From contig NZ_KB903245.1 of the NCBI RefSeq assembly GCF_000379625.1, forward strand, positions 245,072 to 309,071: DNA of 64,000 nucleotides, read 5' to 3'. The position numbers and the translations under genes are program-made. Positions within the stretch are counted from its first letter, which is position 1; the number at the start of each line of letters is the position of its first letter. The notes beneath the pieces are model-generated. The model saw only the letters and a program-made list of their open reading frames with translations. It did no database searches and was not told the DNA's origin. Positions 42,331 through 50,125 of the stretch are shown here, piece after piece. Source of the DNA: Actinomycetospora chiangmaiensis DSM 45062. Its GTDB lineage: Bacteria > Actinomycetota > Actinomycetes > Mycobacteriales > Pseudonocardiaceae.

Positions 42331-44667
42331 ATGTCCGGCATGACCGCCCGCGTCACCGAGCCGACGACCGCCACGACCCCCACGCTCGACGCCCTCGCCG
42401 ACGTGGAGCGCCGCGTGCTCTGGCTGGCCACCGCGATCGTCGACCACGCCAACCGGGTGCGGCCCAACCCCGGCGGGCTCAAGGTCGGCGGCCACCAGGC
42501 GTCGTCGGCGTCGATCGTCTCGATCATGACGTCGCTGTGGTTCGCGGCGCTGCGCGCGGAGGACCGGGTGTCGGTCAAGCCGCACGCCTCGCCCGTCCTC
42601 CATGCGATCAACCACCTGCTCGGGCGGTTGGACGAGCGCTTCCTCACGACGCTGCGCGAGCAGGGCGGGCTGCAGTCCTACCCCTCGCGGTCGAAGGACC
42701 CCGATCCCGTCGACTACTCGACCGGCTCCGTCGGCATCGGCGCCACCGCCCCGATCTGGGGCGCGATCGCGCGCCGGTACGCCCACGGCGTGGGCGGGCA
42801 GGCCGGCACCGGGCGCCAGTTCTCGCTGGTCGGCGACGCGGAGCTCGACGAGGGCGCCGTGTGGGAGGCCGTCCTCGACCCCATGGTCCGCGAGCTCGGC
42901 GAGATCACCTGGATCGTCGACTTCAACCGCCAGTCCCTCGACCGCGTCGTCCCCGACATCTCGGCCACCCGCCTGCAGGGGCTCTTCGAGGCGGCCGGGT
43001 GGCAGGTCATCACGGTCAAGTACGGCCGCGTGCTGAACGAGCTGTTCGCCCGCGAGGGCGGCGACGCGCTGCGCCGCCGCATCGACACGATGACCAACCC
43101 CGAGTACCAGCGCCTCCTGCGCTGCACCCCCGCCCAGCTGCGCGAACGGCTCCCCCAGGGCCTTCCCGACGACGGGCCGCGGCTCGCGGCGCTGCTCGAG
43201 ACGATCGACGACGACGGCGTCCACGCCGCCATCCGCAATCTCGGCGGCCACGACCTCGGGGCCCTGCTCGACGCCTACGCCCGCATCGACGACACCCGCC
43301 CGACGGTGATCTTCGCCTACACCGTCAAGGGCTACGGCCTCGCGACCCAGGGCCACCCGCAGAACCACTCCACGCTGCTCTCCGAGCCGCAGATGCGGGA
43401 ACTCGCCGCGCGGATGGGTGCGAGCCTCGACGAGCCCTGGGCGCCGCTGCCGCGCGGCAGCGCCGCGGCCGAACTGTGCGCGGCGGCCGCCGCCCGGCTC
43501 GAGCGACCGGTCGTCGGGAAGGCCCCCGCGGTACGCGTGCCGACCGACCTGGGGCGCCCGCCGTCGGGAACGGGCAACACCCAGCAGGCCCTCGGGCGTG
43601 CCCTCCTCGACCTCACCCGCTCCGCCCCGGAGGCCGCCCGCCGCGTCGTGACCTGCTCCCCCGACGTCGCCTCGTCGACGAACCTCGGCGGCTGGCTGAA
43701 CAAGGTCGGGTCGTGGGCGGCCTCCGAGCGCCGCGACTGGTTCGACGACGACGCCGAGACGATCCTGCACTGGCGGGAGCGGCCCACCGGTCAGCACATC
43801 GAGCTGGGCATCGCCGAGACGAACCTGGTGGGGCTCCTCGGCGAGCTGGGGGCGACGTGGTCGCGCTACGGCGAGCCACTGCTGCCCATCGGGGTCCTCT
43901 ACGACCCGTTCGTCTCGCGGGCGCTCGAACCGTGGTCGTTCGGCGTCTACGCGGGCGGGCAGTCGATCCTCGTGGGGACGCCGAGCGGGGTCTCCCTGGC
44001 CCCGGAGGGCGGGGCGCACCAGTCGATCACCACCCCGTCGATCGGGCTGGAGCAGCCGGGCTGCGTGGCGTTCGAGCCCGCGTTCGCGATCGAGGTGACG
44101 TGGTGCCTCCTCGACGGGCTGGGCCGGCTCGGACGCCCCGACGGCTCGTCGTCGTACCTGCGGCTGTCCACCGCGCCGGTCGACCAGTCGCTCGCCGCGG
44201 TGCCGGACGACCCGGCGGCGCGGGAAGAGCGGCGGCGCCAGGTCGTGGCCGGTGGGTACGTGCTGCGGCGGGCCTCGTCGGCTCCGCGCGTGACGATCGC
44301 GGCCGTGGGCCCGACGGTGCCGAACGCGCTGGCGGCCGCGGACCGGCTGGACGCCCTCGGGATCCCCGCGGACGTCGTCGTCGTGACCAGCGCCGACCGG
44401 CTGTTCCGGGCCGTGCGGGCGCGCCGGTCCGACACCGGGGACCCGAGCTGGATCCTCGACGCCTGCTTCCCGGTCGACCGGGCCGCGCCGCTGGTCACCG
44501 TCCTCGACGGGCACCCGCACACGCTCGCGTTCCTCGCGGGCGTGCACGGGGTGCGCGCCGAGCACCTCGGCGTCAGCGGGTTCGGGCAGTCCTCCGACCT
44601 CGCGGCCGCGCACGCCCTGCACGACATCGACGCGGACGCGATCGTCCGGAGTGCGACGCGCCTGTGA
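42331..44667 (+). CDS. Pyruvate dehydrogenase E1 / transketolase-like TPP enzyme
   Basis: A 778-residue homodimeric-type E1 related to AceE. The TPP motif is GDAELDEGAVWEAV followed by VDFNRQSLD. Other blocks are GGLKVGGHQASSAS, VFAYTVKGYGLATQGHPQNHS-like text at about residues 335-355, the transketolase pyrimidine domain (IELGIAETNLVGLLGELGATW) and a C-terminal transketolase domain. It is shorter than AceE (about 890) and lacks an adjacent E2. The substrate may be pyruvate or another 2-oxo acid. The start is ATG 42331; ATG 42340 and TTG 42304 are alternatives. Divergent from an AsnC regulator, which suggests amino-acid-responsive control. Confidence 0.82.
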   Translation: MSGMTARVTEPTTATTPTLDALADVERRVLWLATAIVDHANRVRPNPGGLKVGGHQASSASIVSIMTSLWFAALRAEDRVSVKPHASPVLHAINHLLGRLDERFLTTLREQGGLQSYPSRSKDPDPVDYSTGSVGIGATAPIWGAIARRYAHGVGGQAGTGRQFSLVGDAELDEGAVWEAVLDPMVRELGEITWIVDFNRQSLDRVVPDISATRLQGLFEAAGWQVITVKYGRVLNELFAREGGDALRRRIDTMTNPEYQRLLRCTPAQLRERLPQGLPDDGPRLAALLETIDDDGVHAAIRNLGGHDLGALLDAYARIDDTRPTVIFAYTVKGYGLATQGHPQNHSTLLSEPQMRELAARMGASLDEPWAPLPRGSAAAELCAAAAARLERPVVGKAPAVRVPTDLGRPPSGTGNTQQALGRALLDLTRSAPEAARRVVTCSPDVASSTNLGGWLNKVGSWAASERRDWFDDDAETILHWRERPTGQHIELGIAETNLVGLLGELGATWSRYGEPLLPIGVLYDPFVSRALEPWSFGVYAGGQSILVGTPSGVSLAPEGGAHQSITTPSIGLEQPGCVAFEPAFAIEVTWCLLDGLGRLGRPDGSSSYLRLSTAPVDQSLAAVPDDPAAREERRRQVVAGGYVLRRASSAPRVTIAAVGPTVPNALAAADRLDALGIPADVVVVTSADRLFRAVRARRSDTGDPSWILDACFPVDRAAPLVTVLDGHPHTLAFLAGVHGVRAEHLGVSGFGQSSDLAAAHALHDIDADAIVRSATRL

Positions 44668-44808
44668 GCCCGGTGGCGCGCGCTGCGGGGGTGGCCGCGG
44701 CGGGCCCGCGAGTGATCAACGGCCCCTCAGCGGTCCCCCGGACCCACCGCGAGCCCCGTCAGGGACCGGTGATCATGGGCTCAGCGGCGGCGGCCCGGTG
44801 ACGGCTGC

Positions 44809-45231
44809 TCAGTGGCGGTGCGCACCCCGCGCGTAGTCCGGCGGCTCGCCGGTGCCGGGTGCGGTGGGGAGGCCGGCCGCCTCCCACGCCCGGAAGCCCC
44901 CGACGACGTCGGTCGCGCGGTGGATGCCGAGATCCTGCAGGGCCGCGGCGGCCAGCGAGGACGTGTAGCCCTCGGAGCACAGCACCACCCACGGCACGTC
45001 GTGGTCGGTCGCCTCGGGGATGCGGGCGTCCGACGCCGGGTCGAGCCGCCACTCGAGGTGGTTGCGCTCGATGACGACGGCGCCGGGCACCTCGCCCTCC
45101 GCGACCCGCTGCCACCCGGGGCGGATGTCGACGAGCCGGCCGCCCTCGTCGACCACCCGGGCCGCGTCGGCGGGCTCCAGGCGCGTCAGCCGGGCGCGGG
45201 CGGCGGCGAGGACGTCGGCGATCGTGGTCAC
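44809..45231 (-). CDS. Rhodanese-like sulfurtransferase
   Basis: A 140-residue single-domain rhodanese. The active-site loop is VVLCSEGYTSSLAA with nucleophile Cys85; the CH2A/B-type motifs are GGRLVDIRPGWQ and VVGGFRAWEAAGLP. The GTG at 45231 overlaps the cysteine dioxygenase stop by 4 bp (GTGA). It may handle sulfane sulfur or sulfite produced in cysteine breakdown. Confidence 0.93.
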   Translation of the reverse strand: MTTIADVLAAARARLTRLEPADAARVVDEGGRLVDIRPGWQRVAEGEVPGAVVIERNHLEWRLDPASDARIPEATDHDVPWVVLCSEGYTSSLAAAALQDLGIHRATDVVGGFRAWEAAGLPTAPGTGEPPDYARGAHRH

Positions 45232-45818
45232 TCGGGCGATGCTCCCGGCTCCACGAGCTCGGAGCGCGTCCGGGTCAGGGTGCCGCGCTCGACGGCGTAG
45301 TACGACATCGCCGAGAGCGGCGGCGAGTACGCGTGGACGCTGACGGCGGCCTCGGCGCGCCGGTTCGACACGTCGTGCACGTGACCCAGCGGGAAGGCCG
45401 CGCCGCCACCCGCCGTCAGGACCCGGCGTCGCAGGCCGGGGCCCCGCGAGGCGATCTCCTCGGCGGTGGCGAGGTGGTCGTCGGCCTGGCCGGCGCTCCA
45501 GCGCCACTCGGTGAGCTCGCCGCTGACCACGGTCAGCGCGCCGAGGGAGCCGCCGTGGTCGTGGAGCTCGGCGGCCTGCTCGGTGGCCCAGCTGATCAGC
45601 CAGACGTCGAGGTGGGGGTCGGCGTGCAGCCGGCGCGACCAGCGGTTGGCCGCGTCGATGCGCACGTCGTGGTGGCCGGCGACGACCTCGGCGGCGACCT
45701 GGCGGGTCAGCGAGGTGAGGTCGGCCAGGCTCACCGGGGTCGGGCCGTCGTGCCAGCGGCGACGGTCACCGTGGAGGGTGCGGGGCAGGAAGGACCGGGC
45801 AGGCAGGACTGCAGTCAT
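45228..45818 (-). CDS. Cysteine dioxygenase
   Basis: A 196-residue cupin that oxidises cysteine to cysteine sulfinate. The metal ligands are His86 and His88 in ELHDHGGSLGAL and His146 or His148 in FPLGHVHDVSN. VHAYSPPLSAMSYY is the conserved C-terminal Tyr region. It is coupled to a rhodanese, the usual actinobacterial pair. ATG 45818. A short Cys-ending ORF lies 92 bp upstream on the same strand. Confidence 0.92.
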   Translation of the reverse strand: MTAVLPARSFLPRTLHGDRRRWHDGPTPVSLADLTSLTRQVAAEVVAGHHDVRIDAANRWSRRLHADPHLDVWLISWATEQAAELHDHGGSLGALTVVSGELTEWRWSAGQADDHLATAEEIASRGPGLRRRVLTAGGGAAFPLGHVHDVSNRRAEAAVSVHAYSPPLSAMSYYAVERGTLTRTRSELVEPGASPE

Positions 45819-45910
45819 GACGACGCCTCAGGGGGTGCGCGACCGGCACTCCGGCCGCGGGAGACGCTCCCCGGGGCACAGGGCCGCGCGCGGGGAACGG
45901 AGGTCGACCG

Positions 45911-45985
45911 TCAGCGACAGAACTGGTCGAACGTGTCCGCGCGCCGGCTCACCCAGAACGGGTCGATGCGGACGCGGAGCTGCAC
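45911..45985 (-). CDS. Candidate leader peptide upstream of cysteine dioxygenase
   Basis: A 24-codon ORF (GTG start, TGA stop). The peptide includes RIDPFWVSRRAD and ends FDQFCR, with Cys at the penultimate position. The wording is more protein-like than the other frames, and the ORF stops 92 bp before the cysteine dioxygenase ATG. Short Cys-containing leader ORFs are known to control sulfur genes in mycobacteria. The ribosome-binding site is weak (GGAG about 20 nt away), so the start is uncertain. Confidence 0.45.
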   Translation of the reverse strand: MQLRVRIDPFWVSRRADTFDQFCR

Positions 45986-46048
45986 GTGACATTGTTACCA
46001 CGATCTCCGACGGGCACGGTGTCGGACCCCCCACCTAGCCTGGCGTTC

Positions 46049-49000
46049 GTGCCGGACTCCGAGAGACCCAGCGGCGGGACCACCGGATGGGTGGCCCGCC
46101 TCGCGCGCGACTGCTGGCGACACCGTGGACTGACCGTCGCGTCGGTGGGCGCCTCCGTGCTGGGGGTGAGCCTCGAGTCGATCGGTCCGTTGCTCACGGC
46201 CGTGGCGGTCGACCGTGCCGTCCGTGGCTCCACCCAGGGCCTCGGGCTGATCGTGGCGGCCTTCGTCGTCCTCGCGACGATCAAGTTCGGCATGGCGTTC
46301 CTGCGGCGCTACCTCGGCGGGCGGCTCTCGCTCTCGGTGCAGCACGACCTGCGGCGCCGGGTGTTCGGCTCGATCTCCCGGCTCGACGGGCCGCGCCAGG
46401 ACGCACTGCGCACCGGGCAGGTGGTCTCGCGCGCGAACTCCGACCTGCAGCAGGTCCAGGGCCTGCTCGGGATGGTGCCGTACTCGGTGGGCACGCTCGC
46501 GCAGGTCGTGGTCTCCGTCGTGATCATGCTGTTCCTGTCGCCCCTGCTCACGCTCGTCGCCCTGGTGACGCTGCCGGTGGCGCTGGCCTTCACCACGGTG
46601 ATGCGCCGCAAGCTCTACCCCGCCACGTGGGCGGCGCAGCAGCGCGCGGCCGAGGTCGCCCAGGGGGTCGAGGAGACCGTCACCGGCGTCCGGGTGGTCA
46701 AGGGCTTCGGGCAGGAGGAGCGGGAGACCGCGCGGCTGGCGCGGCTCGCGGGCGAGCTCTACGGGGACCGGCTGCGCGCCGCCCGCCTCACCGCCCGCCT
46801 CACGCCCACGCTCGCCGCGCTGCCCACGGTCGGCCAGCTCGTGGTGTTCGCGCTCGGGGGCGGGCTCGCGCTCACGGGTCAGATCACCGTCGGCGTGTTC
46901 CTCGCGTTCACCACCTACATCGCCGCCCTCATCGGCCCCGCGCGCATGGTCGCCGGCCTCGTCGTCGTCGGGCAGCTCGCCCGCTCCGGCGTCGAGCGCG
47001 TGTACGAGCTGATCGACTCCCAGCCCGACATCGTGGCCGACGCCGAGGCGCCCGGACGGGTGCCCGTGCCGGCCGGGCCGGTACCGCTCGAGCTGGACGA
47101 CGTGCGCTTCGGGTACGCCCGCTCGGAGCCGGTGCTCGACGGGCTGTCGCTGCGCGTGGAGCCGGGCGAGACGCTCGCGGTCATCGGGACGGCGGGCTCG
47201 GGCAAGTCGACGGTCGCGCTGCTCATCCCCCGCTTCTACGACGTGCAGCAGGGTGCCGTCCGGGTCGGCGGCGCCGACGTGCGGGACCTGTCGCTCACCT
47301 CCCTGCGCCGCACCGTCGGCGTGGTCTTCGAGGAGGCCTTCCTCTTCTCGGACACGGTGCGGGCCAACATCGCCTACGGCTGCCCCGACGCCACCGACGA
47401 GCAGGTCCGCGCGGCCGCCCGGGCGGCCCAGGCCGACGGGTTCGTCTCCGAGCTGCCCGAGGGCTACGACACCCGCGTCGGCGAGCGCGGCCTGACGCTC
47501 TCCGGCGGGCAGCGCCAGCGCATCGCCCTCGCGCGTGCCCTGCTCTACGACCCCCGCGTCCTCGTGCTGGACGACGCGACCAGCGCGGTCGACGCCGCCA
47601 CCGAGGCCGCCATCGGCGAGACGCTGCAGGCGGTCACCGCCGAGCGCACGACGCTCGTGATCGCGCACCGCCGCTCCACCCTCGTGCTCGCGGACCGGAT
47701 CGCGGTCCTCGACGCGGGCCGGGTGGTCGACGTCGGGACGGCGGCCGAGCTGACCGAGCGCTGCGCGCTGTTCACCGCGCTGCTCGCCGGGCCGGGCGAG
47801 CAGATCGACGAGGCCGTCCGTCGCCCGGAGCCCGACCTCCCGGGCCCCGACGGCGTCACGCCCGAGCTGTGGCCCACGGCCACCCCGGCGGACGGCGCCG
47901 ACGCCCCGCCCGGCGACCGCGGCGTGAGCGCCGGCCTCGACGGCAGCGTCGCCTCGCGCGAGATGGAGACGGCGCTGGCCACGCTCCCGCCCGCCGACGA
48001 GCGGCCCGTGCTCTACGGGGAGGACCCGACGGCCGCCGACCCCGGGTTCCGCCTCGGCCGCCTGCTGCGCCCGGTCCGCTGGGCGCTGGCGGGGGTCATC
48101 GTGCTGGTCGCGCTGGACGCGCTCGCCACCCTCGCCTTCCCCAGCCTCGCCCGGGTCGCCGTCGACGGCGGGATCAACGGCCGGTCGCCGTCGGTCCTGG
48201 CCCTCGCCGTCGGGATCGGCCTCGCGGTGGTGCTCGTCGACTGGGTGGTGGTCTGGTTCCAGACGGTGCTGACCGCGCGTGTCGGCGAGAGCCGGCTCTA
48301 CCTGCTGCGCGTGCGCAGCTTCGCCCACCTGCAGCGCCTCGGGCTCGACTTCTACGAGCGCGAGCTCGGCGGCCGGATCATGACGCGGATGACGACGGAC
48401 GTCGACGCGCTCTCGTCGTTCCTGCAGACGGGGCTCGCCCAGGCGGTCGTGGCCCTGCTGACCGTCGTCGGCGTCGCCACCGCGCTGCTGCTCACCGACG
48501 TCGAGCTGGCGCTGGTCGCGCTCTCGGTGATGCCGGTGCTCGTCGTCGCGACCCTCGTCTTCCGGCGACTCTCCTCGGTGGCCTACGCCGAGGCCCGGGA
48601 ACGGGTCAGCGTGGTCAACGCCGACCTGCAGGAGAACGTCGCCGGGCTGCGGGTCGCCCAGGCCCACACCCACGAGGAGCGCTCGGCCGCGCACTTCGCC
48701 GACAACTCGGACGCCTACCGCCGCGCGCGCCTGCGGGCCCAGCGGCTCATCGCCACGTACTTCCCGGGCGCGAACCTGCTCTCCGACCTCGCGCAGGCCG
48801 CCGTGCTCGGCGTCGGCGCGGCGCGGGTCGCGGGCGGCGACCTGTCGTCGGGCGTGCTCGTGGCCTTCCTGCTCTACCTGACCATGTTCTTCGGCCCGGT
48901 CCAGCAGCTCTCCCAGGTCTTCGACGGCTACCAGCAGGCGCGGGTGGGCCTCACCCGGATCTCCGAACTGCTGCGCACGCCGACCACCGTGCCCGCCGCC

Positions 49001-49819
49001 ACCGACCCGGTGCCGGTGGGCGCCCTGCGCGGCGACGTCGACCTGCGTGACGTCGGGTTCTCCTACGCGGGCTCCGACGGGACCCCCGCGCTCGTCGACG
49101 TGTCCCTGCACGTGCCGGCGGGCCGCACGGTGGCGCTCGTCGGGGCCACCGGAGCGGGCAAGTCGACCGTGGTGAAGCTCGTCGCGCGGTTCTACGACGC
49201 CACGCGGGGCTCGGTGCTGATCGACGGGGTCGACGTGCGCGACTACGACCTCGCCGGTCTGCGCCGCCGCCTCGGCGTCGTGCCGCAGGAGGCGCACCTC
49301 TTCGTCGGCGACGTGGCCTCCAACATCGCCTACGGACGCCCGGACGCCACGCCCGCGCAGATCGAGGAGGCGGCCCGGCGGGTCGGCGCCCTCGACGTCG
49401 TGCGCTCACTGCCCGCCGGGTTCCGCCAGCCCGTCGGCGAGCGCGGCGGCGGGCTGTCGGCCGGCCAGCGTCAGCTCGTGGCCCTGGCCCGCGCCGAGCT
49501 GGTCGACCCGGCGCTGCTCCTGCTCGACGAGGCGACCGCGGCGCTCGATCCCGCCACGGAGTCGGCCGTGCTCGCCGCGGGCGACCGCGTGGCGGCGCGC
49601 CGCACGACGTTCGTTGTCGCCCACCGGCTCGCCACCGCGGCCCGGGCCGACCACATCGTGGTGCTGCACGGCGGGCGCATCGTCGAGGAGGGCAGCCACG
49701 AGGAGCTGCTCGCCCGCGACGGCCGCTACGCCCTGCTGTGGCACACCGGCGCGGCGACCGCGGACGACGCGGAGGAGCTCGTCGAGCTCGGCACCGTGGA
49801 GGTGGGCACGGGGTCGTGA
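46049..49819 (+). CDS. Fused double ABC exporter (TMD-NBD-TMD-NBD)
   Basis: A 1256-residue protein with two complete half-exporters, similar in layout to mycobacterial Rv0194. NBD1 has Walker A GTAGSGKST (near residue 380), signature LSGGQRQR and Walker B VLVLDDATSAVD, where Asp replaces the catalytic Glu. NBD2 has GATGAGKST (near 1031), LSAGQRQL and the intact LLLLDEATAALD. One ATP site is thus degenerate, as in heterodimeric exporters. It probably exports drugs or lipids. GTG 46049 lies 7 nt after TAGCCT, so leaderless; a GTG at 45986 is a less likely start. Confidence 0.93.
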   Translation: MPDSERPSGGTTGWVARLARDCWRHRGLTVASVGASVLGVSLESIGPLLTAVAVDRAVRGSTQGLGLIVAAFVVLATIKFGMAFLRRYLGGRLSLSVQHDLRRRVFGSISRLDGPRQDALRTGQVVSRANSDLQQVQGLLGMVPYSVGTLAQVVVSVVIMLFLSPLLTLVALVTLPVALAFTTVMRRKLYPATWAAQQRAAEVAQGVEETVTGVRVVKGFGQEERETARLARLAGELYGDRLRAARLTARLTPTLAALPTVGQLVVFALGGGLALTGQITVGVFLAFTTYIAALIGPARMVAGLVVVGQLARSGVERVYELIDSQPDIVADAEAPGRVPVPAGPVPLELDDVRFGYARSEPVLDGLSLRVEPGETLAVIGTAGSGKSTVALLIPRFYDVQQGAVRVGGADVRDLSLTSLRRTVGVVFEEAFLFSDTVRANIAYGCPDATDEQVRAAARAAQADGFVSELPEGYDTRVGERGLTLSGGQRQRIALARALLYDPRVLVLDDATSAVDAATEAAIGETLQAVTAERTTLVIAHRRSTLVLADRIAVLDAGRVVDVGTAAELTERCALFTALLAGPGEQIDEAVRRPEPDLPGPDGVTPELWPTATPADGADAPPGDRGVSAGLDGSVASREMETALATLPPADERPVLYGEDPTAADPGFRLGRLLRPVRWALAGVIVLVALDALATLAFPSLARVAVDGGINGRSPSVLALAVGIGLAVVLVDWVVVWFQTVLTARVGESRLYLLRVRSFAHLQRLGLDFYERELGGRIMTRMTTDVDALSSFLQTGLAQAVVALLTVVGVATALLLTDVELALVALSVMPVLVVATLVFRRLSSVAYAEARERVSVVNADLQENVAGLRVAQAHTHEERSAAHFADNSDAYRRARLRAQRLIATYFPGANLLSDLAQAAVLGVGAARVAGGDLSSGVLVAFLLYLTMFFGPVQQLSQVFDGYQQARVGLTRISELLRTPTTVPAATDPVPVGALRGDVDLRDVGFSYAGSDGTPALVDVSLHVPAGRTVALVGATGAGKSTVVKLVARFYDATRGSVLIDGVDVRDYDLAGLRRRLGVVPQEAHLFVGDVASNIAYGRPDATPAQIEEAARRVGALDVVRSLPAGFRQPVGERGGGLSAGQRQLVALARAELVDPALLLLDEATAALDPATESAVLAAGDRVAARRTTFVVAHRLATAARADHIVVLHGGRIVEEGSHEELLARDGRYALLWHTGAATADDAEELVELGTVEVGTGS

Positions 49820-50049
49820 CACCCCCTCGACGCCACGACCCCGTGACTGGGCCTCCGCAGCCACCCCCCGTACCGGTTCGGACACGCTCCGCATCCGTGG
49901 GGCGCGTCCGCGGCGGCCCGTGACCGAGGACGCCGGTCCTGCGGCGCGTGGACCCGCCCGACCGACCCCGCCCGCCGGGCGCCGCGGAAGGCCCGCCGAC
50001 GGCCGCGGGGTGTGACCCGTTCGTGAACCGGTGCAGTGGGCGACACGGC

Positions 50050-50080
50050 CCCCACCCGCGCGCGCGGGTGGGGCTAATCT
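50050..50080 (+). promoter_or_regulatory. Palindrome and -10 box upstream of kgd
   Basis: A perfect 24-bp palindrome (CCCCACCCGCGC and its complement, 50050-50073) is followed at once by TAATCT (50075-50080), a good -10 box about 45 bp before the kgd start. The palindrome fills the -35 region, so it could be the end of the upstream transcript, an operator, or both. The rest of the 306-bp gap (49820-50125) shows nothing else clear. Confidence 0.45.
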
Positions 50081-50125
50081 GGTGTCCGTTTCCACTCCCG
50101 CACGTGATTGAGGCGATCTCCAGCC

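Noticed and set aside
44690..44808. Terminator between the E1-like gene and the rhodanese
   Set aside because: TGATCA and GGTCCC/GGGACC segments are partly symmetric but the stem is interrupted and long-looped; too weak to list as a feature.
45828..46034. 67-codon minus-strand ORF upstream of cysteine dioxygenase
   Set aside because: Pro/Arg-rich translation with no ribosome-binding site; the shorter frame ending FDQFCR in the same region is more protein-like.
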